Source: Promethearchaeota archaeon (GTDB lineage: Archaea > Asgardarchaeota > Lokiarchaeia > Sigynarchaeales > SOKP01). From it: a stretch of DNA of 64,000 nucleotides. The notes under the pieces are model-generated. The model was given only the letters and a program-made list of their open reading frames with translations. It searched no databases and was not told the origin of the DNA. The stretch covers positions 7,404 to 71,403 of the forward strand of contig JAHLWT010000255.1 of assembly GCA_019057775.1 (NCBI GenBank), given 5' to 3'. How positions within the stretch are numbered: position 1 is the first letter of the stretch; the number at the start of each line of letters is the position of its first letter. The translations under genes were made by a program, and so were the position numbers. Of the stretch, positions 55,041 to 64,000 are shown in pieces.

Positions 55041-58000
55041 ATGGTGATCAAAATAAGCGGTGAGTTTGATGACGATGATGATGATGAATATGGAACGGAT
55101 TATGATCCTAATGATGTAGATCCTGAGAATGACCCTGAAATATCGAATGACAATGATCAAGATTATGATTCCGATAATGCCACAGAAAGCGGGGATTATG
55201 ATCCTAATGATGTAGATCCTGAGAATGACTCTGAAATATCGAATGATAATGATCAAGATTATGATTCCGATAATACCACAGAAAGCGGGGATGAATATAA
55301 TCCCGATTATGGTAATAAAGAGGAAATAGAAGATGAGGGAGTGGAACTTCATACAGGAGAAGAACAAAATGAAGTTCTGGAGAATTTAAGGGGAAAAGAG
55401 GAAAATATAGAAGAAATTATGGAAGAATATTCAGAACCAGAAGCAATTCAACAGGAAGAGAGAGTAGCAGATTCAGATTCTGAAATTCACGAGCCTAAAC
55501 CTGAAATAACTTCAAGTGTAGAGACAGAGAATATAGGAACAGAACAAAGTACAATAACCTTACAACAACAATCTCAAGAACAAATTCCAGAACATGAACC
55601 AGAAGATAATGAAGATATTATTGAACTCATTGATTCTGAAGGTGAACCATTGAAACCAATACAGAATGAGGATGAAGAGATCAACAAGATTATATTCGAT
55701 GCAGAAAAAATGGAATGGAAAAAAATGGAATTTCGTGGTGAACATGCATCTTCTCATGAAGAAATGGAAGTAGAAATGTTAGAAGAAGAAATGGAAGAAC
55801 TCTTTAATAAGTATGTAGAAATGGGATTAGAACAATTAGAAACTTCATATGAGTTGAATCAAGAGAATCATCAGGAACAGCAAGAATTAGAAGAAAGACT
55901 CGAAGAAGCTTATACTCAAGAGCAAGAATCAGAAACTTCATATGAGTTGAATCAAGAGAATCATCAGGAACAACAAGAATTAGAAGAAGCTTATACGCAA
56001 GAGCAAGAATTAGAAACTTCGCATGAGTTGAAACAAGAGAATCATCAGGAACCACAAGAATTAGAAGAAAGACTCGAAGAAGCTTATACCCAAGAGCAAG
56101 GATTAGAAACTTCACATGAGTTGAAACAAGAGAATCATCAGGAAAAGGAAGAATTAGAGGAAAGACTCGAAGAAGCTTATACCCAAGAGCAAGAAGAAAA
56201 AGTTACTTTAGAAATGGAACGAGCTCAAGAACAAGATGAAAAAGAAAACATAAAAGAATCTTCACATATAAAGATCAAAGAAAATATGCAAGAGCTTTCA
56301 CAGGAATTAGAACAATCAAATAGGAAAAGTCAAGAGATCGAACAGAAGATCATGCAAGAAGTTCATCAAAATATTGTTCAAGAAGAAATTCAAGAACAAG
56401 TCGAAAAACAAAAAGAATTAACATTAAAAAAGAGTGCTAAATTTTTTAAAGAACGATATAGAGAAGAGACAGGAGGAAGACCAATATATGCCGGAAAAGA
56501 AACTAAAGGATTTATTGAGTGGAAAGACCATCTAAAAGAACAAGGAGAAATGCAGGAAGAAAATGATAACTTATTTCGAGAGAAAAAAAAAGAAACTAGA
56601 GAACACTCAAAAGTAATTCGAGAATCTAAGGAAGAATGGGCGCAATATTTAGAAAATAGCATTAAAGAAGCGGAATTTTCAGAAGAGATTAAAATAGAAC
56701 TTAATGAAATCCTTGAAAAATATGAACAACTCAGAGAACTTCTTAAGAATTTAAAAAATAAAGAAATTTCAAAGGAAAAGTTTGAAAAGGAAGTAAAAGA
56801 ATTTGAGTATTTATTAATTGAGAAAAGATATATTACAAGACCATTATTTATGAATTTCGATTGGTTCCGTAGGTATTATAATGGAAGGATCAAAAAAGCG
56901 GGGAAAATGGTAGCTCATCTTTATATTTCAAAAAAAACCAGAGAGTTTTTATCCTATATTTCTGGAAGAATAGAACAGCTAAATAATATAGGACATTCGC
57001 ATGAGAATGTAGAAGAATTTAGAGAATTTATGGAAAAATTTTTCCAAATAAATGAGAAATGGGCACTTCTACTAAATAATCTTATCTATGAAACTCCCAA
57101 CGAGGAGATCTCTAAAGAAGTTAAAGAAGAATTAGAAGTTGTAATTAAAACATATTGTGAAATTAGAGCTATCCTCCTTAACAAAAACATTTCGGAAGTA
57201 GATAAAGATAAACTCATACAAGAACGTATTGAAAAATCTAATCCAAGATTTTTTGAACTATTTGAAATTTTGAAAAGATTTCTTGGAACTTATGACAATT
57301 ATAGTAGAAAATGGATGGAACAAAGTTTAATTCTTGAGGGAAAAAAGACCATCAGACAATTATCTCAAAAAATAAAGTCAGTAAAAGAAGAAGCTGTCCA
57401 AGAGATCTTAAATGGAGATAATTCGATGTTATATAAATTCAAGGAAATTTTAAGAGTAAATTTATATAAGAGTACAGAATTGAATATGAATGAAAAATCT
57501 AAATTACTAAAGATTATCCAAAAAAAAGATATTTCAGAAGAAGATAGAAACGTAATTAAGTCTTTGCTGGGAAGCCTTTCAAAAAGAGAATTAATAACTT
57601 TATTACAAAATGATTTTAAAAATTATTTTTTACCGAAGCCTGATTTATCATATGAAAAAAGGCAAGATGTAAAGAAGGAAATTAAAGAAAAAGTAGAAAA
57701 ATTAAAAGAAGAAGAAGGAAAAAAAAAAATTATTAAAAAATTGTCAAAAGGAAAAAATATTTTTATGCCTAAGACATCTGATTTATTTGAAAAATTTTTA
57801 CAATACACGCATAAAATCGAGTTAATAAAAGATTTCATTAATGAATTCAATAAATTTGGTTGCTGGATAAAGAATCTTCGTCCTACTAAGACCTTTATTA
57901 ATTTCATAAAAAAAAAAGGGAAACAGTTAGAAAATATTTCTCAAAACAACAGTTCAAGCACTATTAAAAACCAGGTAAAAATAATTTCAAATTATATCAC

Positions 58001-59303
58001 TTTAATAATGAAAATTAGGGATAATGACATCTTAACTAGGGCTATTAGGAATGTTATTTTGGAAAATAAAGGAAAGTTTAACGCCTATGATATAGAGGAA
58101 TGGCTCCTAATAAGTGACACTTCTGCTCGGAACCAACTAAAACAGATGTTTACGGAAGATGAATATCAGAAATATATTCGCACTCAGAAACATGTTAAAA
58201 TAGACACTATAAGGAAAATTGTAGCAAAAAAGAGTGGGAAATGTCATACAAAAACCTTAAAAAATGCCAAGTCGAAATTACACCTTGAATGTGCTGAAGG
58301 ACATCACTTTTTTACTACATATGATAGTATAGTGTATCACGAAACTTGGTGCCCAGATTGTAATACATATGTTGGAGAGACAATTTGTAGACGATTTTTC
58401 GAAAAAATCTTTAAATTTGCCTTTCCAAAAAGTTATCCTGAATGGCTAATTAATGAGAACGGTAATCAAATGGAACTTGACGGATATAACAAACATTTAG
58501 GATTTGCATTTGAATATCAAGGAATTCAACATCGGAAGAAAGCTTTTGGTATGACTGATGATGATATAAAAAACCTACAGAAAGATGATGCTCTTAAATT
58601 GAAATTATGCAAGGAAAATGATGTGATACTCCTTCAAATTCCCGACGATGAAATAATTCCCTACAATAAAATGCAAGAATATATTGAAAAAGAATATGAA
58701 AGAAGAACGGGGAATATTATAAAAAACATCCCTAGATATGATTATAGAGAATTTACAATATATGAAAATAAATATGCTAAAAAATTTAGAGTATGTGTCG
58801 AAAAGAAGGGCGGAACTTTAATGACACCCTATTTTTCAGCAAAAAAAGAAATAACACTTATATGTGAAAAGGGACACCAGTGGACAACCACCCCAAATTC
58901 AGTATATATAGACAATTGGTGTTCAAAATGTGCTGGAAATATGAAAGGAACAACAGAATATTTTCGAAAAATAGGGAGAGAGTTTAATTGTGAATTAGTT
59001 AATGATTATATTAATGCTAAAAAATCGTTGTGGTATAGATGTCCAAAAGGTCATAAATTTAAAAAATCACCATATTGGTTAAAAAGAACCTATAAAGAAA
59101 TTGAAATTTTATGTCCAGAATGTAAAATGGATAGATATGCAGAAAAATTTCAAGATTTTGTCAGTATCGAAGGAGGTCATCTATTGACCGCCTATAAAGG
59201 ACGGTTTAAACCTATAAAAATAAAATGTAAAAATAATCACGTACGGGAAACTACCCCAGCAGCTGTGTACCAAGGAAGCTGGTGTAAAGCGTGTAAAAAA
59301 TAA
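55041..59303 (+). CDS. Giant coiled-coil protein with zinc ribbons and EYQG-type nuclease motif
   Basis: The product (1420 aa) has an acidic Asp/Asn-rich N terminus with two 32-aa repeats, then a Glu/Gln-rich region with four 27-31-aa repeats (about residues 267-386). A long helical, coiled-coil middle runs to about 1040. The C terminus holds several zinc-ribbon units (C-x-x-G-H ... W-C-x-x-C). Between them 'ELDGYNKHLGFAFEYQGIQH' (D1147, E1158, Q1160) matches the PD-(D/E)XK-like nuclease family with the E-Y-Q-G-x-Q-H motif. It is probably co-transcribed with the HerA-like gene. It ends 17 nt from the convergent smc stop. Confidence 0.75.
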   Translation: MVIKISGEFDDDDDDEYGTDYDPNDVDPENDPEISNDNDQDYDSDNATESGDYDPNDVDPENDSEISNDNDQDYDSDNTTESGDEYNPDYGNKEEIEDEGVELHTGEEQNEVLENLRGKEENIEEIMEEYSEPEAIQQEERVADSDSEIHEPKPEITSSVETENIGTEQSTITLQQQSQEQIPEHEPEDNEDIIELIDSEGEPLKPIQNEDEEINKIIFDAEKMEWKKMEFRGEHASSHEEMEVEMLEEEMEELFNKYVEMGLEQLETSYELNQENHQEQQELEERLEEAYTQEQESETSYELNQENHQEQQELEEAYTQEQELETSHELKQENHQEPQELEERLEEAYTQEQGLETSHELKQENHQEKEELEERLEEAYTQEQEEKVTLEMERAQEQDEKENIKESSHIKIKENMQELSQELEQSNRKSQEIEQKIMQEVHQNIVQEEIQEQVEKQKELTLKKSAKFFKERYREETGGRPIYAGKETKGFIEWKDHLKEQGEMQEENDNLFREKKKETREHSKVIRESKEEWAQYLENSIKEAEFSEEIKIELNEILEKYEQLRELLKNLKNKEISKEKFEKEVKEFEYLLIEKRYITRPLFMNFDWFRRYYNGRIKKAGKMVAHLYISKKTREFLSYISGRIEQLNNIGHSHENVEEFREFMEKFFQINEKWALLLNNLIYETPNEEISKEVKEELEVVIKTYCEIRAILLNKNISEVDKDKLIQERIEKSNPRFFELFEILKRFLGTYDNYSRKWMEQSLILEGKKTIRQLSQKIKSVKEEAVQEILNGDNSMLYKFKEILRVNLYKSTELNMNEKSKLLKIIQKKDISEEDRNVIKSLLGSLSKRELITLLQNDFKNYFLPKPDLSYEKRQDVKKEIKEKVEKLKEEEGKKKIIKKLSKGKNIFMPKTSDLFEKFLQYTHKIELIKDFINEFNKFGCWIKNLRPTKTFINFIKKKGKQLENISQNNSSSTIKNQVKIISNYITLIMKIRDNDILTRAIRNVILENKGKFNAYDIEEWLLISDTSARNQLKQMFTEDEYQKYIRTQKHVKIDTIRKIVAKKSGKCHTKTLKNAKSKLHLECAEGHHFFTTYDSIVYHETWCPDCNTYVGETICRRFFEKIFKFAFPKSYPEWLINENGNQMELDGYNKHLGFAFEYQGIQHRKKAFGMTDDDIKNLQKDDALKLKLCKENDVILLQIPDDEIIPYNKMQEYIEKEYERRTGNIIKNIPRYDYREFTIYENKYAKKFRVCVEKKGGTLMTPYFSAKKEITLICEKGHQWTTTPNSVYIDNWCSKCAGNMKGTTEYFRKIGREFNCELVNDYINAKKSLWYRCPKGHKFKKSPYWLKRTYKEIEILCPECKMDRYAEKFQDFVSIEGGHLLTAYKGRFKPIKIKCKNNHVRETTPAAVYQGSWCKACKK
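55101..55292 (+). repeat. Two 96-bp tandem repeats in the giant gene
   Basis: Units start at 55101 and 55197. Each encodes 32 residues beginning Y-D-P-N-D-V-D-P-E-N-D, rich in Asp, Asn and Ser. The high identity points to recent duplication. Confidence 0.85.
55839..56198 (+). repeat. Four tandem repeats (93/81/93/93 bp) in the giant gene
   Basis: Units start at 55839, 55932, 56013 and 56106. Each encodes E-T-S-x-E-L-x-Q-E-N-H-Q-E and ends with E-A-Y-T-Q-E-Q. Unit 2 lacks four codons (E-R-L-E). They form a variable-length helical region. Confidence 0.85.
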
Positions 59304-59319
59304 ATTTAACTCATCTTTA

Positions 59320-62300
59320 TTAATTTTCCGTAATTGTGGACTCGATGTCTTCTAGTTCTAAAAGTCGCTTAGCCTCTTCTTTTAAATCAACACTAAATAT
59401 ATCAGTTATTCCACTCTGTTGCATTGAGACTCCATATATCCTATCCGCATTTACAATATTCTCCTCTCTATGGCTTATTACCAAGAATTGTGCTTGGGTT
59501 GCAAATTCTTTCAGCAACATGGAGACTCTGTGAACATTTGGACCATCAAGGGCTGCATCAATCTCATCTAAAATATAAAAAGGCGCAGGATAAAACTCTT
59601 GGACTGCAAAGATAAACGAGAGCGCTACTAAAGTTTTCTCTCCTCCACTTAAAATCTCTAAGCTCGATATTTTTTTGCCGCGAGGGCGTGCTTCAATGCT
59701 TATGCCTCCCTCAAAGGGTCTATCAGGACGATCTAGAAGCATTTTAGCGGAACCCCCGGGAGATAATTTTTGAAAGATGCGTGAGAATTCACGATTGATT
59801 TCATGATAAGCTTTCATAAAAGTACGGGTTTTTTCAAGTTCGATTTTTTCAATGGCGTCCAGGATTGATTTTCTTTCTCTTTGAATTGTTTGTCTTCTCA
59901 TATCTATCTCATCAAATCGTTCTTTAACAACATCAAATTCTTCAATTGCTTTTAAATTCACGGGTTCCAAAGTTTTTTTCTGTTTTGTCGCAATTGCTAT
60001 ATCCGATTGCAAACTATCTTCTGATAGTTCATCAGTAACAATAGGTAACTTTCCATAATCTTTAGATCTTTGGTAAAATGTTTCGATTTGATCAGTGCAC
60101 ATAATCTTTTTAGATTCAAAATTGTTAACTTTGGAGTTTTCCATTGAAAGATCAGATTTTAAATCTGTGAACACTTTCTGATATTCTTTTTGTTTTTTCC
60201 AGGACTCATCTTTTTCAGATATAAGATTATTTATGTCATTTTGTTTATTATCCTTTACTTGAATTTCTCTGTTTATATCTTCTTTTATTTTTTCGAGCTG
60301 TTCAACCAATACTTCAACTTCTTTCTCGGTAACATTAATTTCTTCTCCGATATTTATGATTTGCCGCTCTCTCTCTTTATTTTTATTAAGTTCATTCAAA
60401 TTGTTCTGAATATTTTGAAGATTTTTATTAGAACTATTTAAATCTTTTTGAGCTACCTTTTGCTTCTCTAGCTCCTTTTGTTTATCATTGCTTAATGCAT
60501 CTATTGTTTTTTGAATTTCATCTACACTCTTTTGAACATTTTCGACCTTTAAATTAAATTCATCAATTTCCTTATTACTTATTTCAATAATTTTTCGAGC
60601 TTCTTCGTTATCTTTAGATAATTCTTCAATTGAATTGATTATTCTCATAACATTATCTAAGGCTCTTAAACGATCCATAACGTCTTCTAGATTCTTATTT
60701 TCGTCTTCAATTTGTTTTCTCAAACTGTCTGTGATTTCCCAATATTTTTCTTTTTGAATATTTAAATTCTCAATTTTATCTTCTAAAGCTTTCTGCTCCG
60801 ATTTTACCTTAGCTACACTTTTCTGAGTATTAACAATTAATTCTTTCTTTTCTTCTATAATTTTATTTAATTCTTGGATATTATCGTCTATCTCTTGAAT
60901 ATTTTCATATGTAGACTGAATCCCATGTAATTCTTGAAGTTTTTCTTGGCAAGCTTCTAATTCTCCTTGAGTTGATTCTATTTCCTCCTGTAATTTAGAT
61001 ATATTTTCCCAATATTGATTTTTAATCTCTGTAGAAGCCTTGATTTCTACCTCTAATTTTTCAATTTCTTTTACTTTTTGATTAATAACACCAGTTCTCT
61101 CCTCTACTTCCTTACCTAACTTTTCAATTTTTTCGTTGAGTTCATTATTTCTCTTTTCTATTTCGTCTAATCTTCTTCTGAATGTCTTCACATTTTCAGA
61201 ATCATATCTTTTCTGGGACTCTAATATAGTTAACTTTTTCTCGATCTCATTAAAATCATCTTCTTGTGCTTTAATACTGACTGAAATTTCATCCAATTGT
61301 TTATAAATTTCTTGGCTTTTTGACATTGTTAGTTGTCTTAATGAGAGATAAATGTTTTGCAATATTTCCATTAAATCTTGTACAAAACTATCAAATTCTG
61401 AGGTGGAGTCTTGTACAGCAATATCTGATGATTCTTGAACTTTATTTATTAGTTGATCTATTGTAGAATCTGCATTATCTGTAAACATACCTACTGTTTG
61501 AAGCATAGAATTTAAATTAGTTGTCATATTATCAATTTTTTCGTCTTCGAATTCGATAGTTTCCAGTATTTTCATCATATCAATAATATCCAAAACAAAT
61601 TTACGAAAATCATCTGCAGCTATCTCAATAGCATCCGCATTCGATTGTTGTATATTGCCTTTGATTGATTCTACTGAAATATTGATATTTTGAGTTAGCA
61701 TATTTAAGATTGAAAGAATCCCTGTTATATCTTTTGTGTTCCTTTCATAATCGTCTTCTGATTTCTCAATTCTTTTTAATATGGTTTCCTTTTCTTTTGA
61801 TAAATCGTTTAATCTGCCTTGAGTATTTTCTTTCTTAATAATATTGGTTTCAATTTCTTTATTCAGATTTACTATATTTTGATTTAAATCACTCGTTTTA
61901 ATTTCGAGATTTTTCTTCTCACGTTCTATAGTGGTTAATTCTTTTTTGAATATTTTTAATTCAGTATTTATATTGGTAATTTTACTAGTATTATCATTAA
62001 TTTCGGAATCAAATGATTTCTTTTTCAAGTTAAGTAATTCGAGATTCTTTTCATTCCTTTTATAAGTCGTGTCTTCTTCCTTAGATTTATTTTTTAATTC
62101 ATTGAGTTTCTTATGTATTTGTTGTTTTTCTTCAAGAAAACCTTTTATTACTTCTTCTGTATCTTTTCCTTTACTTAATTCTTTAATTTTATTTTCTAGT
62201 GATTGTTTCTTTTCATCGAAATTTTTAATACTCTCTTTATTCATTTTTATTTCTGTATTTGATGATGAAAGTGAGGATTGGATATCCGATAATTTAGTGT

Positions 62301-63774
62301 TCAAGTCATTTCTTTCTTTTTGAATTGTACTTATTTCATTTTCTAAATCTTTTTGTTTTTGGTTTTCTTCTTGAATTTTATAATTTAATTTATCAATTTT
62401 TTTTCTAATTTCATCCTCTATTCCTTTTGTCTCTACAATTGCTTCTTGGATGCTTTCCGCTTCCCCTTTTAACTTTTGCAATTCAATTTCTAATTTCTTT
62501 TTCTTTTCTTCATTCTTTTTTATATTTTGGGTGAGAACCTTAATGCGGGCATTGTTTGATGAAATGTTCTGTTTTATTGTGGATATTTCAGTTTTGAAAT
62601 TTGATTTCTCACCTTCTTTTGCCTTGGTCTTTCCCTCGATTTCAGCTTGATTTTGCTGTCTAATATCAATTTCATCTTTAGCTTCTTGAATCTTAAGTTC
62701 GATATTAACTATCTCTGCTGAAACTTTTTCTATTAGTGAATCAAAAGTCTGACCTTCTTCTAATTCCATTTGTAAACTTTCTAAATTATTTCTTTCAGAA
62801 GTTAATTTTTCAATTGATCTTTTACCTAAATTAAATGTTGCTTGATTCGATGATAATTTTGTCTTAAACTGAGTAATATTTTCTACGATTTGTTCCCTCT
62901 CTTTTTCTTTCTCATTTATAGAATTTTGTGTGTTTTCCATGACGAGTGATTCTTGTTTTAACAGGTCTTCTTGGCGAGTGATTTTTTCATTTAATTCTTC
63001 AATTATTTTTTGGGTTTCTTCGATTTTTTTCTCCAGTGCTGTTTCTTCTCCTTGTAATTTAGAGATTTTTAAGGCTATTAATTGAGCATTAAAATAATTT
63101 ATCTTTTCATCTAATTCTTTCCAGGCGAGGGCATCATTTTTTTCTTTCTCAACTTTCCTTAGTTGCGACGATACTTCTTTGAAAATTGCTTCAAATTGTC
63201 CTAAATCTCTCTCTGCTTTTTCCAATTCCTTCAAAGTAACATTTTTCATTTCATCATATTTTTGAAGACCTATCAATTCTTCAATAAATTTTCTTCTGTT
63301 CTCAGCGTTCATGTGAGTAAGTTCAACGATTTTGCCTTGGAGAACAAATTGATTACTTCCATCAGGATCTATATTAGCCGCCGCTAATGCATTTAATATT
63401 TGTTGGCGAGTAGCTTTCTTTCCATTCATTTTATAACCACCGCCACCTCCTCTCTTAATAATTCGGGTAATTTCAAAGTCATCCATACCTCCAGGAAAGA
63501 TATTTTCAGTATTATCAAAATACAGAGTAACAGAAGCTCGTTGAGAAGGATTTTTTCCTCGGGATCCTGCAAAAATGAGATCCTCTAAGCTTTTAGCTCT
63601 CATGGTTTTTTTACTTAACCTACCTAATGAAAAGCATAACGCATCAATAATATTAGATTTTCCGGCACCGTTTGGGCCAACTATACAAGTAAAACCGCTT
63701 GAAAGTCTAATCGTTACAGTTCGATTTCCAAATGATTTGAAACCACTCATTGAAATTTTTTTAATATAAGTCAA
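59320..63774 (-). CDS. smc: SMC chromosome-condensation ATPase, long and without recognisable hinge
   Basis: The product (1484 aa) has all head motifs: Walker A GPNGAGKS (33-40), signature LSGGEK (from 1375) and Walker B FYILDE (1399-1404) followed by D-A-A-L-D. The rest is almost continuous coiled coil. Typical SMCs are about 1170-1200 aa and carry a globular, glycine-containing hinge in the middle. Here residues about 680-860 are helical (ILSILNMLTQNINISVESI and others) and no hinge motif is seen. It should work with ScpA/ScpB, whose genes lie 17 kb away on the same strand. The last 27 codons may derive from an integrated element. Confidence 0.93.
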   Translation of the reverse strand: MTYIKKISMSGFKSFGNRTVTIRLSSGFTCIVGPNGAGKSNIIDALCFSLGRLSKKTMRAKSLEDLIFAGSRGKNPSQRASVTLYFDNTENIFPGGMDDFEITRIIKRGGGGGYKMNGKKATRQQILNALAAANIDPDGSNQFVLQGKIVELTHMNAENRRKFIEELIGLQKYDEMKNVTLKELEKAERDLGQFEAIFKEVSSQLRKVEKEKNDALAWKELDEKINYFNAQLIALKISKLQGEETALEKKIEETQKIIEELNEKITRQEDLLKQESLVMENTQNSINEKEKEREQIVENITQFKTKLSSNQATFNLGKRSIEKLTSERNNLESLQMELEEGQTFDSLIEKVSAEIVNIELKIQEAKDEIDIRQQNQAEIEGKTKAKEGEKSNFKTEISTIKQNISSNNARIKVLTQNIKKNEEKKKKLEIELQKLKGEAESIQEAIVETKGIEDEIRKKIDKLNYKIQEENQKQKDLENEISTIQKERNDLNTKLSDIQSSLSSSNTEIKMNKESIKNFDEKKQSLENKIKELSKGKDTEEVIKGFLEEKQQIHKKLNELKNKSKEEDTTYKRNEKNLELLNLKKKSFDSEINDNTSKITNINTELKIFKKELTTIEREKKNLEIKTSDLNQNIVNLNKEIETNIIKKENTQGRLNDLSKEKETILKRIEKSEDDYERNTKDITGILSILNMLTQNINISVESIKGNIQQSNADAIEIAADDFRKFVLDIIDMMKILETIEFEDEKIDNMTTNLNSMLQTVGMFTDNADSTIDQLINKVQESSDIAVQDSTSEFDSFVQDLMEILQNIYLSLRQLTMSKSQEIYKQLDEISVSIKAQEDDFNEIEKKLTILESQKRYDSENVKTFRRRLDEIEKRNNELNEKIEKLGKEVEERTGVINQKVKEIEKLEVEIKASTEIKNQYWENISKLQEEIESTQGELEACQEKLQELHGIQSTYENIQEIDDNIQELNKIIEEKKELIVNTQKSVAKVKSEQKALEDKIENLNIQKEKYWEITDSLRKQIEDENKNLEDVMDRLRALDNVMRIINSIEELSKDNEEARKIIEISNKEIDEFNLKVENVQKSVDEIQKTIDALSNDKQKELEKQKVAQKDLNSSNKNLQNIQNNLNELNKNKERERQIINIGEEINVTEKEVEVLVEQLEKIKEDINREIQVKDNKQNDINNLISEKDESWKKQKEYQKVFTDLKSDLSMENSKVNNFESKKIMCTDQIETFYQRSKDYGKLPIVTDELSEDSLQSDIAIATKQKKTLEPVNLKAIEEFDVVKERFDEIDMRRQTIQRERKSILDAIEKIELEKTRTFMKAYHEINREFSRIFQKLSPGGSAKMLLDRPDRPFEGGISIEARPRGKKISSLEILSGGEKTLVALSFIFAVQEFYPAPFYILDEIDAALDGPNVHRVSMLLKEFATQAQFLVISHREENIVNADRIYGVSMQQSGITDIFSVDLKEEAKRLLELEDIESTITEN
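59383..59403 (-). repeat. Right att-like direct repeat (inside intact smc end)
   Basis: It encodes residues 1458-1464 of SMC and matches 42035-42055 in 20 of 21 positions. Confidence 0.7.
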
Positions 63775-63854
63775 GTTAGATCTCCATTTCTACCTTTCTC
63801 TTTATAAAAATAGTGTGAATTAATCTTTATATATTATAGACAAAATAAAAAAAA

Positions 63855-63968
63855 ATGGGTATAATTCCTTTTAGGTCATGATGAAATAAAAACTTTTACT
63901 CGTAAGCGCTTAGAACGGTTTGAATTGAAACTCGCTTGCCTTCAAGGATTCTATACCCCATTTTTTTC
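63855..63968. ncRNA. Candidate structured RNA upstream of smc
   Basis: The segment ATGGGTATAATTCCTT (63855-63870) pairs with AAGGATTCTATACCCCAT (63944-63961), giving a long stem with two bulges. It closes a loop of about 73 nt that contains the internal self-complementary stretch GTTTGAATTGAAAC. A run of seven T follows at once (63961-63967), as in archaeal transcription termination. A poly-A tract on the other side would serve equally for the minus strand, so the strand is open. It does not fit a tRNA. Confidence 0.45.
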
Positions 63969-64000
63969 TTTTTACTATTTTTTATTAAATAGCTATACAA

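Larger units (their letters stand above)
42035..59403. mobile_element. Candidate integrative element or island inserted into the 3' end of smc
   Basis: The 17.3-kb interval is bounded by a 21-nt direct repeat (one mismatch) located at the same codons of two smc 3' ends. One end belongs to the intact smc at the right side; the other is the displaced orphan beside scpA. This is the signature left by elements that integrate in the 3' end of a gene and replace it. The inside carries many broken and accessory genes and no housekeeping genes. No tyrosine or serine integrase was recognised, so mobility is inferred from the boundaries only. Confidence 0.6.

Noticed and set aside
55560..56115. Minus-strand frames opposite the repeat region of the giant gene
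   Set aside because: They mirror the tandem repeats of the plus-strand gene and have no independent signal.
63901..63935. CRISPR-repeat-like string ending ATTGAAAC
   Set aside because: Single occurrence with no spacer array; no CRISPR array or cas gene was seen in the window.
63855..63968. tRNA or box C/D RNA reading of the structured element
   Set aside because: Seven acceptor-like pairs and a TGATGA exist, but there is no T arm, no D-loop GG and no CTGA box, so neither class fits.

Overview
The window is from an A+T-rich archaeon. It encodes archaeal versions of core genes: transcription factor B, Orc1/Cdc6, class I lysyl-tRNA synthetase, ABCE1/RLI, archaeosine tRNA-guanine transglycosylase, Trm5, AK6/Fap7-type kinase, DUF371, uL3/uL4/uL23 and eL15. 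Gene style and composition would suit an Asgard (Lokiarchaeia-like) genome, but no gene here proves that, so the placement is tentative.

Layout. 0-8.8 kb: end of a surface protein, an Orc1/Cdc6 initiator with a winged-helix partner, and a Tad/type IV pilus assembly locus (secretion ATPase, pilin-like protein, TadC/FlaJ-like membrane protein, and a prepilin peptidase broken by a frameshift in a 13-T run). A Flp-type pilin lies apart at 18.8 kb. 8.9-29.2 kb: housekeeping genes. These are rpl3-rpl4-rpl23 (rpl4 seems to start at ACG), a GHMP kinase, a small zinc-ribbon gene, lysK, ABCE1, regulators, HIT, NIF3, a gamma-carbonic-anhydrase fold without its histidines, TFB, an intron-containing tRNA-Ile(GAU), and a tRNA-modification run (AK6, tgtA, DUF371, trm5), then rpl15e. 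29.5-34.2 kb: an accessory patch with a Dam-type methyltransferase, a divergent winged-helix gene separated from it by palindromic operators, two unrecognised genes and a LAGLIDADG endonuclease. 34.4-39.8 kb: a glycyl radical enzyme, tRNA-Ala(CGC) and valS.

39.9-63.8 kb is the most interesting part. scpB and scpA (a kleisin with an N-terminal SAP-like segment read from a likely ATT start) stand on the minus strand. Just upstream of scpA is an orphan 27-codon copy of the C-terminal end of SMC. The complete smc lies 17.3 kb away on the same strand and carries its own version of the same 27-codon end. The two ends share a 21-nt sequence with one mismatch. The simplest reading is that an ancestral smc-scpA-scpB operon was split by a roughly 17.3-kb integrative element that entered the 3' end of smc and supplied a replacement 3' end.

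The interval looks like an element or island. It holds broken genes (three EndoQ C-terminal fragments, and pieces of an ADP-ribosylglycohydrolase, a GH32 enzyme, a TIR-like protein and a nucleotidyltransferase). It also holds intact accessory genes: a subtilase beside a stand-alone propeptide-like protein, MNT- and HEPN-like proteins, an HD phosphohydrolase, and a HerA-like ATPase followed by a 1420-aa protein with coiled coils, zinc ribbons and a PD-(D/E)XK-like nuclease motif. No integrase was recognised. The SMC protein itself is long (1484 aa) and shows no recognisable hinge domain.
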